Of a stretch of 64,000 nucleotides of DNA, positions 46,766-58,334 are shown piece by piece (position 1 is the stretch's first letter; each line of letters opens with the position of its first letter). The notes beneath the pieces were generated by a model, which was not told the origin of the DNA, made no database searches, and saw nothing but the letters and a program-made list of their open reading frames with translations. Origin of the DNA: Notospermus geniculatus (taxonomy: Eukaryota > Nemertea > Pilidiophora > Heteronemertea > Lineidae); NCBI GenBank assembly GCA_002633025.1, contig NMRB01000303.1:161741-225740 (forward strand), given 5' to 3'. Both the position numbers and the translations under genes were made by a program.

Positions 46766-47234
46766 ACTTACGATATTGGGATCCTTTTAAACTAACAGAT
46801 TTTGGCACAGTGCCATAAACGGAGGAATAGAGCCCATCATCTGAAAAAGGATTGCTTATGTGTTAAGTAACATATGTAATAGTCAGCATCAGTCCCTGTG
46901 GGATGAATCTTTTGCATGGTGCAGTGATCTTTCGTATAAGACAAAAAGCAGATCTTCTTACTTCTGATTTGACTTGGCGGCAAGGCACTTCTAGGAGAAC
47001 ATGTAGTTCGGCACTCAGCTGCCCTATTCTTTCTTGAAGAATGCTTCACCCTTGATCGTGCAAAGCACCAGTTGAAAGAAATACAGGTGAAAGGCCCCAT
47101 TACCCTGCTTCTTCGTTGGAGAATTTGACCAGGTGACATCTCTGACGATCTATAGGATTATTGGCAACATCCCATGTTAGAAGGCTTCTCAAGTTCGTCT
47201 TGGAAACCTCTTTCAGTCGCAGACAGGTAATAGG
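46766..47234. other. Spacer between convergent receptor genes
   Basis: The 3' ends of the receptor A duplicate and receptor B face each other here. I looked for a tail exon of receptor B on the minus strand after its donor at 47242 and found none that is convincing. Nothing else recognised. Confidence 0.5.
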
Positions 47235-48254
47235 CTACTTACCTGGATACTCTTTGAGTTCATTTTCATCATTCCTCTTCTCCTGTCTGATCTCCTTCTG
47301 GTATTTGTTGAAGAAGTGGATCTTTCTGGCGTAGATGCAGATCAACATGAGGGAAGCACATATGATGTTTCCGACCACCACCGCTCCATCCCGGTACTTG
47401 AACTGAGTCTTTGTCGACGTTATGGTCCATATTACCCAGCAAGCTGCACAGAAGAAACTGGCTACCAGGATCCAGCGGGATTCCTTGCAGTTGTCTTCGG
47501 ATTTCCAGGTCAGAGCGGAGAAGAAGAGTGTCATACCTATCAGGAACATGGGGTACACCAAGCTCAAGAGGAGTTCTTCATTGTAGAAGTCGCTTGGTGC
47601 ACAGCGAGGATAGGATTGTCCCAAGTAAGCGACGTATTCCATATCAGGTGGACGCAGGATCAGCCATTCTGTAGCTATGATGACTTGCACGAAAGCGATC
47701 CCGACTGCAATGCTGACCAACCCAAATGGATGAGTAAACCGTTTGTACATTGCTTGAAACCTATCGTCGTAGGTGTCCACTCGTTTCGTATTCAGTGCCT
47801 TTGTAAGGAGAGCAGCAAAACAGACGGCGTAGGATATACCGAGGGTGAATTTTCTGATGGCGCAAACCTGAGGGCAGGCGTGGAAAAGGAAGGCAAAGTT
47901 AGTGGCGTAGACCATTACACAGCCCAGCAGAAGGAGGTACCCGAGAACGGAGGTACCTCCACGGACTGGGTAGAAGAAGAGGAAGTAGAAGAACATGATG
48001 AGAGCGATGGAGATCCCAAGGGCACTTAACGTGGCAGCAGCAACGCCCCATGCCTTGTGGTAGTTCTCATACTTTACTGGAGGAGGATAGAGTCTCTCAA
48101 CAATGGTAGACGTGCCAGTCCCACCCGTCAGGCAGGCACATTTGACATCCCGTGGGCAAGTTGAGATTGGAACAGCTGTATACGCCTCGCCCTTCTCGGC
48201 GTAGCCAGTGTAAGCAGTTTTTGGCATCTCTAGTTCTTCCATCCAATAGCCCAC
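47235..48254 (-). CDS. Receptor B 7TM exon (complete copy)
   Basis: Opens with the linker VPISTCPRDVKCACLTGG, then seven helices with strong class C character: TM3 CAIRKFTLGISYAVCFAALL, TM4 FVQVIIATEWLILRPPDM, ECL2 SYPRCAPSDFYN, TM6 WILVASFFCAACWVIWTI and TM7 GNIICASLMLICIYARKI. A donor at 47242 (GTAAGT) suggests a further exon; read through, the protein ends EYPGK. Closest to receptor A exon 12 in layout. Confidence 0.85.
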   Translation of the reverse strand: MGYWMEELEMPKTAYTGYAEKGEAYTAVPISTCPRDVKCACLTGGTGTSTIVERLYPPPVKYENYHKAWGVAAATLSALGISIALIMFFYFLFFYPVRGGTSVLGYLLLLGCVMVYATNFAFLFHACPQVCAIRKFTLGISYAVCFAALLTKALNTKRVDTYDDRFQAMYKRFTHPFGLVSIAVGIAFVQVIIATEWLILRPPDMEYVAYLGQSYPRCAPSDFYNEELLLSLVYPMFLIGMTLFFSALTWKSEDNCKESRWILVASFFCAACWVIWTITSTKTQFKYRDGAVVVGNIICASLMLICIYARKIHFFNKYQKEIRQEKRNDENELKEYPGK

Positions 48255-48402
48255 CTGAAAATGTATAGGTTATGATTATAAGGAGGTAGCTAATTGTCTT
48301 GAACAAACGGAGATACATTTTTTGAATTCGCACTTTCTTTCAACCAGGGCCGAGGGACTCCAGAGCCACCTTCAGCACAGCAAATAGACGATACATCGAC
48401 AA

Positions 48403-48531
48403 TGGAGAGTTTCCGAAAAGCCCCAAAACGCCAGTGCGAACGCCTATCCCATTGTTTGATGCCTCGAAGAGAGCACCAAACAAAAGGAAACATGTTCACT
48501 TGGCGTTTCATGGGTTTTGTGAAAATTTCCT
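48403..48531. mobile_element. Diverged TAGGGAGTTTTCGC-family MITE in a receptor B intron (copy 1)
   Basis: The string gagagtttccgaaaagcccc, central cattgtttgatgcc, and inverse end gtgaaaatttcctgtcc parallel 19733-19864. It lies between VFT5 and 7TM exons and abuts the VFT5 donor. Confidence 0.75.
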
Positions 48532-48545
48532 GTCCAAGTCCTTAC

Positions 48546-50045
48546 CCTCTTGTAGATATAGTCAGTTTTTGATCCAGGGCGTCGCACGTAGTTGAAGATA
48601 CTGTATCCAAGATCGCCATAGCCTTTCTCTGTGAACTTAAACTGGAAGGAATCATTCTTGAGCTGGTCAGGTAGGACCCTCCACTGGGCGTCCCTTACTG
48701 CTTCATAGATGATCCGATTCCGATCGGCCCTCTTTGCCTGCCATAGACAATCATCAATAGCAAGGCCGGTACATTCCTTGGTCTTCGAGAGACCCCACGC
48801 AACGACGTATACCGATATGATGGTGTGCAAGATTGCAGGGTCCTGCTCAATCATAAAGTCTTGGATTCGTTCATTGTCGGTGCACATTCTGGCGTACTGG
48901 GTCTGGACCACGATGCTACTCGGAATGCGACACTTGAACATGTGCTGAATGTATTCATCTAACCAGTCTTTAGGGATATTCTTCCTGTTCTTTAGAGTAA
49001 TCTCCTTCATCCATTTGACGAATCCTGGTACTGGCTCGGATCGGATTTGTAAGGTCAAGGCCCCTCGAGCGACATCTTCGTAACCTCGTGGAATGCTTGC
49101 ATCATTTGCCCAGGACTCGCTGCCCAACCAGATGAACCGACCAACCAGGTTCAGTTCCTTGGTCGCTTGAAGAATCTTCCGTGTGTCGGCTGCATGTGTA
49201 AACAAGACAACAACTCGACCAAACCGTTTCCGATCCAAATTGGAGACTATTTCCTTGACCTTATCAATTGAAGCATCCGCTGGAACAGTGTACCTCGCCC
49301 CCAGACAGTAGGATTTGTTGCCTCGGTTGGTTACCAGGTTGACCAAGGCATCCATACCACCGCGCCCATACTCACTATCAGAGTTGACACCCATGAAATA
49401 GTTCCAGCCAAACAACCCCAAAATTTCATCCATGGCCTTGGCTTGAAGTGTATCAGGTGGCACTGTCCTTAAGAAGTATGGATGTAGTGTCTTGTCATTT
49501 AGACTGACAGCGGTTGCAGTGGGACTGATGGAGGTTAGCCCTAATGGTGTGAAGTATTCATCACCTATGATGCTATAGGTGGCACCAGTGGTCAGGTACG
49601 CTACAGTTGTCCAAGGAAACAGCATCTCTGTGTACTTGGCGTAGTTACACAGACCATCACCCCGAAGGTACGTGAACAAATCTTGGCGTAACTGGTCAGT
49701 TCTTTCACAGAAGTCGATAGCCAATCCACTTATCTTCATCGTCGAATCCAACTCGTTAAGCGTGTTTTTGTTTACCAGTTCTATGGCGTAGAAGAATGCC
49801 AACATTCGCTGGAACCCGTAGATAATGTTCATCTTCCCGCAGCCTAGGTAGTTATTCCCGGAGTGGTGGACATTGTAGAAGGCCACAAGGTTGATATCCC
49901 GGTAGCTTCGTCTTTGCATGTATCTTGAGAGCCTCGGGACGAGGTTCGGGCAGGCTTTGCATTTGTTGTCAGAGCAGTTGGAATTCCAGTCGGGCTTGTA
50001 TGTGATGTCCAGTTTGAGTAAATGGGTGTCGTTATAGCTACCAAT
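48546..50045 (-). CDS. Receptor B VFT5 (second copy)
   Basis: 1500-nt open exon nearly identical to 51715-53214 (offset 3169). The few protein differences include YTVPADASID versus HTVPADATID and IEQDP versus IQQDP. Acceptor and donor intact. Confidence 0.85.
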
Positions 50046-50202
50046 CTGAAAAAGGAAGACAAAATTAAACGAAGGCTAAACTAAGGAGGCCGGTGAGTGC
50101 GGTGGTTTTGGAACAAAAATTTACGACAACTGCAATAGTTACTGATGGAATTATTGGATAAATATGTTACAACAGCTCCCTGGCTTGGCCAGAGCTACTT
50201 AC

Positions 50203-50940
50203 ATTGTTATAAGTCAGGTTTCCGGAACCAGCCTCCTTCTCGATACGATAGATGTGGTAACCACGGACACTCTCCCCGTTCAGGACGAACTTGAATGGCT
50301 GTCGAGTGGCATCAATAAAATTGACCAAGTCCATGCCTTTCCTGATACGCTGTCTTTTTTCTCCTGCTGCCACGTAGTCGGGACAGACACCTTGGTAATT
50401 CTCCCCACAGATTTCAACCAGGGCATGATGGATCCCAATGGCTGCTGAGTAAACTGCATTCTGGATGTAGAGGGCGTATGGATCCTGGGTATAGTTCCAT
50501 AAGCGCGGGACTCCAAGCTTAGTGTTTGAGCATACGCGGGCATAACTGGCAATGTTGTTTGGAATGGTACAGTCAAATGCTGCTTCATACATCTCATTGA
50601 ACCAAGGATTTCGTTTGTAGTTCGTTGGATTCTTTGCATCAAGGTATGCGTCAAACTCTGGGATGTCGGCAGTCTCTACGTTGAATGTTATAGCATTCAG
50701 GATAATGGCCTCGCTGACTCCTTTGATCTGTCGCTTAAGGTTACCCCAAGTATCTGACCCAATGAGGAAAAACTTGCGTTGACCTTTGGTGCCTCTGTCT
50801 AGTGCCTTCAGAAAGCCGTTCACAAAATCGTCACGGAGTAGGACTATCACAACAGATGCTTCCGGATGCTTCAGTAGATTCTCTACCACAGAATCAGCCA
50901 AGCCGTCAGTGAATGTCCCATTACCTCCAAAGACAACATA
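50203..50940 (-). pseudogene. Receptor B VFT4 (second copy), 5'-truncated
   Basis: C-terminal 60% of the VFT4 core exon, fused at its 5' side to 7TM sequence. It contains the segment (AAIGIHHALVEICGENYQGV, then CPDYVAA) deleted from the first copy. Donor GTAAGT intact at 50202-50197. Confidence 0.8.
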
Positions 50941-51430
50941 CGTCGTAGGTGTCCACTCGTTTCGTATTCAGTGCCTTTGTAAGGAGAGCAGCAAAACAGA
51001 CGGCGTAGGATATACCCAGGGTGAATTTTCTGATTGCGCACACCTGAGGGCAGGCGTGGAAAAGGAAGGCAAAGTTAGTGGCGTAGACCATTACACAGCC
51101 CAGCAGAAGGAGGTATCCGAGAACGGAGGTACCTCCACGGACTGGGTAGAAGAAGAGGAAGTAGAAGAACATGATGAGGGCGATAGAGATCCCAAGGGCA
51201 CTTAACGTGGCAGCAGCAACGCCCCATGCTTTGTGGTAGTTCTCATACTTTACTGGAGGAGGATAGAGTCTCTCAACAATGGTAGACGTGCCAGTCCCAC
51301 CCGTCAGGCAGGCACATTTGACATCCCGTGGGCAAGTTGAGATTGGAACAGCTGTATACGCCTCGCCCTTCTCGGCATAGCCAGTGTAAGCAGTTTTTGG
51401 CATCTCTAGTTCTTCCATCCAATAGCCCAC
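50941..51430 (-). pseudogene. Receptor B exon 12 (first copy): 7TM truncated after TM3
   Basis: Reads the linker ISTCPRDVKCACLTGG, TM1 and TM2, and TM3 CAIRKFTLGISYAVCFAALL, then stops matching at the junction 50939-50941 where VFT4 sequence begins. The full version is 47235-48254. Confidence 0.85.
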
Positions 51431-51571
51431 CTGAAAATGTATAAGTTATGATTATAAGGAGGTAGCTAATTGTCTTGAACAAACGGAGATACATTTTTTG
51501 AATTCGCACTTTCTTTCAACCAGGGACTCCAGAGCCACCTTCAGCACAGCAAATAGACGGTACATCGACAA

Positions 51572-51701
51572 TGGAGAGTTTCCGCAAAGCCCCAAAACGC
51601 CAGTGCGAACGCCTATCCCATTGTTTGATGCCTCGAAGAGGGCACCAAACAAAAGGAAACATGTTCGCTTGGCGTTTCATGGGTTTTGTGAAAATTTCCT
51701 G
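51572..51701. mobile_element. Diverged TAGGGAGTTTTCGC-family MITE in a receptor B intron (copy 2)
   Basis: Duplicate of 48403-48531, carried along in the 3.1-kb tandem duplication. Confidence 0.75.
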
Positions 51702-51714
51702 TCCAAGTCCTTAC

Positions 51715-53214
51715 CCTCTTGTAGATATAGTCAGTTTTTGATCCAGGGCGCCGCACGTAGTTGAAGATACTGTATCCAAGATCACCATAGCCTTTCTCTG
51801 TGAACTTAAACTGGAAGGAATCATTCTTCAGCTGGTCAGGTAGGACCCTCCACTGGGCGTCCCTTACTGCTTCATAGATGATCCGATTCCGATCGGCCCT
51901 CTTTGCCTGCCATAGACAATCATCAATAGCAAGGCCGGTACATTCCTTGGTCTTCGAGAGACCCCACGCAACGACGTATACCGATATGATGGTGTGCAAG
52001 ATGGCAGGGTCCTGCTGGATCATAAAGTCTTGGATTCGTTCATTGTCGGTGCACATCCTGGCGTACTGGGTCTGGACCACGATGCTACTCGGAATGCGAC
52101 ACTTGAACATGTGCTGAATGTATTCGTCTAACCAGTCTTTAGGGATATTCTTCCTGTTCTTTAGAGTAATCTCCTTCATCCATTTGACGAATCCTGGTAC
52201 TGGCTCGGATCGGATTTGTAAGGTCAAGGCCCCTCGAGCGACGTCCTCGTAACCTCGTGGAATGCTTGCATCATTTGCCCAGGACTCGCTGCCCAACCAG
52301 ATGAACCGACCAACCAGGTTCAGTTCCTTGGTCGCTTGAAGAATCTTCCGTGTGTCTGCTGCATGTGTAAACAAGACAACAACTCGACCAAACCGTTTCC
52401 GATCCAAATTGGTGACTATTTCCTTGACCTTATCAATTGTAGCATCCGCTGGAACAGTGTGCCTCGCCCCCAGACAGTAGGATTTGTTGCCTCGGTTGGT
52501 TACCAGGTTGACCAAGGCATCCATACCACCGCGCCCATACTCACTATCAGAGTTGACACCCATGAAATAGTTCCAGCCAAACAACCCCAAAATTTCATCC
52601 ATGGCCTTGGCTTGAAGTGTATCAGGTGGCACTGTCCTTAAGAAGTATGGATGTAGTGTCTTGTCATTTAGACTGACAGCGGTTGCAGTGGGACTGATGG
52701 AGGTTAGCCCTAATGGTGTGAAGTATTCATCACCTATGATGCTATAGGTGGCACCAGTGGTCAGGTACGCTACAGTTGTCCAAGGAAACAGCATCTCTGT
52801 GTACTTGGCGTAGTTACACAGACCATCACCCCGAAGGTACGTGAACAAATCTTGGCGTAACTGGTCAGTTCTTTCACAGAAGTCGATAGCCAATCCACTT
52901 ATCTTCATCGTGGAATCCAACTCGTTAAGCGTGTTTTTGTTTACCAGTTCAATGGCGTAGAAGAATGCCAACATTCGCTGGAACCCGTAGATAATGTTCA
53001 TCTTCCCGCAGCCTAGGTAGTTATTCCCGGAATGGTGGACATTGTAGAAGGCCACAAGGTTGATGTCGCGGTAGCTTCGTCTTTGCATGTATCTTGAGAG
53101 CCTTGGGACGAGATTCGGGCAGGCTTTGCATTTGTTGTCAGAGCAGTTGGAATTCCAGTCGGGCTTGTATGTGATGTCCAGTTTGAGTAAATGGGTGTCG
53201 TTATAGCTACCAAT
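51715..53214 (-). CDS. Receptor B exon 11 (first copy): linker plus VFT5
   Basis: 500-codon phase-0 exon without stops. Linker CSDNKCKACPNL, then INLVAFYNVHHSGNNYLGCG, LAIDFCERTDQ, ISPTATAVSLNDKTLHPYFL, TVPPDTLQAKAMDE, VNSDSEYGRGGMDA, RVVVLFTHAADTRKILQATK and SESWANDA. Unlike receptor A VFT5, the Asp of VPPD is kept. Its duplicate is at 48546-50045. Confidence 0.85.
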
Positions 53215-53368
53215 CTGCAAAAGGAACACAAAATTAAATGAAGGCTAATCTAAGGAGGCCGGTGAGTGAGGTGGTTTTGGAACAAAAACTTACGACAACT
53301 GCAATTACTGATGGAATTATTGGATAAATATGTTACAACAGCTCCCTGGCTTGGCCAGAGCTACTTAC

Positions 53369-55306
53369 GTTGTTATAAGTCAGGTTTCCGGAACCAGCCT
53401 CCTTCTCGATACGATAGATGTGGTAACCACGGACACTCTCCCCGTTCAGGACGAACTTGAATGGCTGTCGGGTGGCATCGATAAAATTGACCAAGTCCAT
53501 GCCTTTCCTATGCTGAGTAAACTGCATTCTGGATGTAGAGGGCGTATGGATCCTGGGTATAGTTCCATAAGCGCGGGACTCCAAGCTTAGTGTTTGAGCA
53601 TATGCGGGCATAACTAGCAATGTTGTTTGGAATGGTACAGTCAAATGCTGCTTCATACATCTCATTGAACCAAGGATTTCGTTTGTAGTTTGTTGGATTC
53701 TTTGCATCAAGGTATGCGTCAAACTCTGGGATGTCGGCAGTCTCTACGTTGAATGTTATAGCATTCAGGATAATGGCCTCGCTGACTCCTTTGATCTGTC
53801 GCTTAAGGTTACCCCAAGTATCTGACCCAATGAGGAAGAACTTGCGTTGACCTTTGGTGCCTCTGTCTAGTGCCTTCAGAAAGCCGTTCACAAAATCGTC
53901 ACGGAGCAGGACTACCACAACAGATGCTTCCGGATGCTTCAGTAGATTCTCTACCACAGAATCAGCCAAGCCGTCAGTGAATGTCCCATTACCTCCAAAG
54001 ACAACATCATTTGTAATACAGATCCCATTGACTTTTGCAAGCCGTATGAACTCCCTGGACATGTAGTTCCCGTATGAGTCGGGGCTTGAAACAAGTTGGA
54101 CGTTGACCAAGTTCCATGTCTTGACAAAGCTTATCAAACCACGTGCCTGTTTGTCGTCTGCTGGGACAGTCCTGAGGAAATTTGGATATTTTGTTCTGTC
54201 ACTGAGTGCGAAGCCAGTTCCACCATAACTGATCTGAGGAATACCGAGAATCTTCAGCACCTCTGCCATTTCGATTGACTCATCCGTTGTCATACCTCCA
54301 ATCCACACTTGTACCCGATCTGGATCGACCACCTGCCCCACTGAGTCCTGCAGTGTGATGACACCGCTGTGGAAGTCTGCAACCAGGTTACCAGCCCTTA
54401 CTGCACTCTCACATGAGTCCACGGTGATCCCCCCCAAGGTGACTCCTGAAAGGATCTTGGCGAAAATTCCTTGTTTTTTGTTCACCTGTTCGATGGCAAA
54501 GTTGAAGACCTCAACCAGTGGCGCCCCGTATTCCATGTTGATCTTCCCACACGAGAATGGTTCTTTCCCAGCCTCATGGACATCAACGACATCTGAAACG
54601 CAAAATAACATACAGGGCACGAGTTACGATATTGCTTGCCTGGAACAACATTTTATAAAGTAGCCTGGTTCCGTGGCCACCGTCTGATGGCGCTGCGTAG
54701 ACGGAGGCCAGGCAGTAGCCGCTGTATCACGATGAGATGTGACGTCATTACACCAGGGATGGATGACCTATTTTGGGCAGGAGACAAAGCCAGCCTACCT
54801 AGTCTACAATCGATTTGACCAAGTAAAAAGTACTTCAAACTCATAAATGCTCGTTCTTTTCACCAATGTTGTATGTATCTAAATCCATGTATTCCCGAAT
54901 TCGCTCTGTTCATTTGTCAGATTAATTTACGACTATAAATCCCGAGGCCATACCCTTTACCAGGAATTCCTGGTGAACTCGCGGCAACTGCCTGGCCACC
55001 GTCTACGCAGCGCCACCAGACGGTGGCCAGGGAACCAGGCTGGCTATAGACGATTGTCTTGGCTGCCTGGTATGAACATTCTACAGTGGGAAAATATTTC
55101 CAGTTGATCAGTAGATGTTATGGGCTGTGAGGAAAACACTTACTTGCAATCAGAATATCCCCATTGAGGTAAACGAACTTTTCCTTGTCACGAGCCTGTT
55201 GGCCATATGGACATTCGATGCAGGGGGCACATCGGGATGGCACTTTTGTATAGCTGGTCCGGAGAGTTTGGTCGGTCAAAATGAGTGAAGTTGACCATCT
55301 CCCAAC
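53369..55306 (-). pseudogene. Receptor B exons 9-10: linker plus VFT4, 98-bp deletion
   Basis: Linker exon 55306-55144 (CAPCIECPYG ... GDILIA) and core exon 54592-53369. The core reads from VVDVHEAGKEPFSCG to IQNAVYSA and then meets a stop at 53508. Compared with the second copy (50203-50940), 98 bases are missing near 53517; adding 98 restores the expected 1322-nt exon phase. Upstream of the break all VFT motifs are intact. Confidence 0.8.
54662..55041. mobile_element. 380-bp element with TIRs of about 55 bp in receptor B intron 9
   Basis: The left arm agcctggttccgtggccacc, then gtctgatggcgctgcgtaga, is mirrored by the right arm ending ggccagggaaccaggct. An inner block (actgcctggccaccgtctac) also pairs. 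No coding capacity. Confidence 0.8.
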
Positions 55307-55560
55307 CTGAAAGAAAGAAAAGATTGTAATCAAACGACGTTCCTGATTGCCAGAACGCAATGGTATTAATAGAGTAAGGCATGTAAGGGCCGATTTAATA
55401 GCCGGTTGCTAAGCTAACCATTGGTTCCACCAAAAATGGGCGTGCGAAAAATGTAGGGCCTACAACTAAATTTTTCACCAAAAAGCCTCATTTTCTAAGC
55501 TCTGTATAGCGCTTACTATCCATCCAACTGATGCACTGGGTACATGTACTTCTGACCTAC

Positions 55561-56895
55561 CGTTACGTAAGGTTTGGCTTTGTTCGAAGCGTCAATTTTG
55601 GCGATATCATAGCCAGTGGTCTTTGCTCGATCTTGGTTAAAAGTGAAGGTTCCACCACCAGGTGACGTGAAGGACACCGACCGCAGGTTACGGAAGATTT
55701 TCAGATTGATGTCATCATCTTGTACGAAAGTAGAACATAAACCTGGAAATAGAAAAAAAACGAGGTATAGGGCTTTGTCTGTGAGATAACATTCAAACAT
55801 CATCTGGTAGTATTCATCAAACCATGGGTTTCTCTTATTTAAGGTCACCCTAAGTGTTTGCACATATGCATCAAAGCCTGGGACCTTTGGTGCTCTGACT
55901 TTTAATGTCATGGTGTTCGGCACGACCGCTTCGTAGTCGCGTACAACAGCCTTAAGTTGCCCCCATGATTCACTAGCTATGAAGGTAAGATCTACGGTTT
56001 TCTTCAGCTTCGCCTGGCGCAGTGCTTCAAGGAGGGGCCTCACGTAAGTATCCGCTTGGGCAAAGACGACGACTGCCTTGGTGGAAGAGTCAGCAAGTTT
56101 CTTAATAATCTGGTCGTAGGTACCGTCGGTGAAAAGTTCATAACAAGCTGAGACACAGATCTTTTCATCTTTAGCAGCTGCTTTGAAGGCCAAAACGGCA
56201 TCCTTGGCGTAGATCGTCGGTGAGTGAACTGTCTGAACGCACGACCACTTGACTTCCTTGATTAGCCTTGCAATGGCTCGGACCTGTACGTTGTCCATTG
56301 GAACTGTCCTGTAGAACATTGGGTAAAGAAGAGCATCCTTTAGTCGTGTGCTTGTCGAGCTTGGGCTAATGTGCGACATGCGAAGGCCTCGGACAATTTC
56401 TTGTACTTTGATAGACTTGCCAGAACCAAAGGTCAACCAACCGCGGATTTGCTGCCGGTCTACAGTCCTTCCGTCTTTACTGAGCAACAGTGCACCAGAA
56501 TGAATACTTGAGACGAGGCTAGTTGCAATGTACTCGCTGGAGCAATCGTCAAGACCAACGGCACCGAGTTTCACATTTTGGAGTTTCACTGGTGCTTTCC
56601 CATTGTTGACTTGGTCAACCGCGTACGCCATCGTTTCAAGGAACTGGAATCCGTTGAATGCCTTTATCTTGCCACACGAGTAGATATTCCGGCCAGAGGT
56701 GTGGATGGGGAAGAGGCCAGCGAGCAACACATCTCCTGGAATGTGCAAAAACTTGGTCTGGAACTTGGAAAGGCAGGATTGGCAGGCAAGCCCAGTGGAA
56801 CACTCCGAGATGATAGGGTTGTTGTTGTAGTAACGGATCTTTGCCATGTTTGGTTTCTGTCCCCAGTCATTTTGGGTGAAGATGTACGAAGCAAC
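55561..56895 (-). CDS. Receptor B exons 7-8 fused: VFT3 with internal deletion
   Basis: Reads as one open exon of 445 codons. Motifs: CSTGLACQSCLSKF, VLLAGLFPIHTSGRNIYSCG, VGLDDCSSE, ISPSSTSTRLKDALLYPMFY, TVPMDNVQVRA and SESWGQLKAV. After YQMMFECYLTDKA the conserved segment containing FEQD...NAVYAIA is missing. The frame instead runs through former intron sequence (LYLVFFLFPG, the old polypyrimidine tract and acceptor) into the exon 8 part. Roughly 60 residues of lobe structure are lost, so folding is doubtful. Confidence 0.7.
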
Positions 56896-57130
56896 CTGAA
56901 AAGAGTGAAAGGTGGTTGATTGTCTGTCCCTTTGAGATAGTTGAAGTCTTGGATTAAAAAATTACGATATGTATTGGCTGATATTTGTAAAAGCTACAAA
57001 TGCTTTTACTTTACATTTTGTAGTACATGTATATTTACATTGGACACTGCTGTGCAAATCTTAAGTAAAAGCATTTGCTAACTTTTATGAATACATGTAC
57101 TAGCCATTACTTGCACGAGTCATCCTCTGC

Positions 57131-58334
57131 ACAGTCTTGCAGTTTTAAGGGTATCATAATGCTTTTCTAAATTTCTTCTTGTAACAAAGTAAAGAATATG
57201 TTGGTTTGTAAGAAAACCGAATTAGGTTGGACGCAGCACTTCGTCGCCCGTTCCTGTTATGTCACCTACTGTTTCTGATTACCGGTACCCAGGATGCATT
57301 CAGAGAGAAGATAGCAGTGAAATGTGTCACTTACCTTTTGGTAACCTTTTCCAGTACCTTTCCCCCAATAGCTGTAGATCTCGTACTCAGCATTCCCCTC
57401 TCCATCAACGAATTTGAACGTCTTCTTATCAATATCCAGGAACTGTGCACTATTGATTTTGTCAAATATTTGTTGCTTTTTGTTTGCGGCAGTCTTGAAC
57501 GCCTTGCAGACACTGTTATAGGGGTTACCACAGTAGAATTTCAGAGCCTCGTCAAGACCCTTCGCGATAGCATACACAGCGTTTATCGTATAGTAGGTAA
57601 ACTGTGATTGGTCGAAGTTTGGTGCATCTGTGATCTTAAGGTTGGTGTTACAGGGTTTGCTGTAGATTGCTTTGTAACGTTCCTCAAGGTAGCAGCTGAA
57701 GGCAGCCTGGTACCACTCTCGGAAGAATGGATACAGTCTTGCAGTTTTAAGGGTATCATAATGCTTTTCTAAATTTCTTCTTGTAACAAAGTAAAGAATA
57801 TGTTGGTTTGTAAGAAAACCGAATTGGGTTGGACGCAGCACTTCGTCGCCCGTTCCTGTTATGTCACCTACTGTTTCTAATTACCGGTACCCAGGATGCA
57901 TTCAGAGAGAAGATAGCAGTGAAATGTGTCACTTACCTTTTGGTAATTCTTTCCAGCACCTTTCCCCCAATAGCTGTAGATCTCATACTCAGCATTCCCC
58001 TCTCCATCAACGAATTTGAACGTCTTCTTATCAATATCCAGGAACTGTGCACTATTGATTTTGTCAAATATTTGTTGCTTTTTGTTTGCAGCAGTCTTGA
58101 ACGCCTTGCAGACACTGTTATAGGGGTTACCACAGTAGAATTTCAGAGCCTCGTCAAGACCCTTCGCGATAGCATACACAGCGTTTATCGTATAGTAGGC
58201 AAACTGTGATTGGTCGAAGTTTGGTGCATCTGTGATCTTAAGGTTGGTGTTACAGGCTTTGCTGTAGATTGCTTTGTAACGTTCCTCAAGGTAGCAGCTG
58301 AAGGCAGCCTGGTACCACTCTCGGAAGAATGGAT
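57131..58334. repeat. 602-bp tandem duplication of the VFT2 exon end
   Basis: Units 57131-57732 and 57733-58334. Each contains the last about 400 bases of exon 6, its donor and intron sequence. The downstream exon fragment (57335-57731) has no acceptor, so it should not be spliced in. Confidence 0.9.

Larger units (their letters stand above)
47765..54007. repeat. Tandem duplication of the VFT4-VFT5-7TM part of receptor B
   Basis: Unit 47765-50939 is repeated as 50941-54007. Breakpoints lie inside the 7TM exon and inside the VFT4 exon, producing a 7TM/VFT4 fusion at the junction. The second unit is 98 bp shorter in VFT4 and differs by small intron indels. Confidence 0.9.

Noticed and set aside
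47316-48029. 237-codon plus-strand frame
   Set aside because: Antisense to the receptor B 7TM exon; acidic composition arises from the reverse complement of hydrophobic codons.
56980-57115. Inverted repeat (caaatgcttttact ... agtaaaagcatttg) in receptor B intron
   Set aside because: Arms are short and interrupted; I could not define ends or a target duplication.
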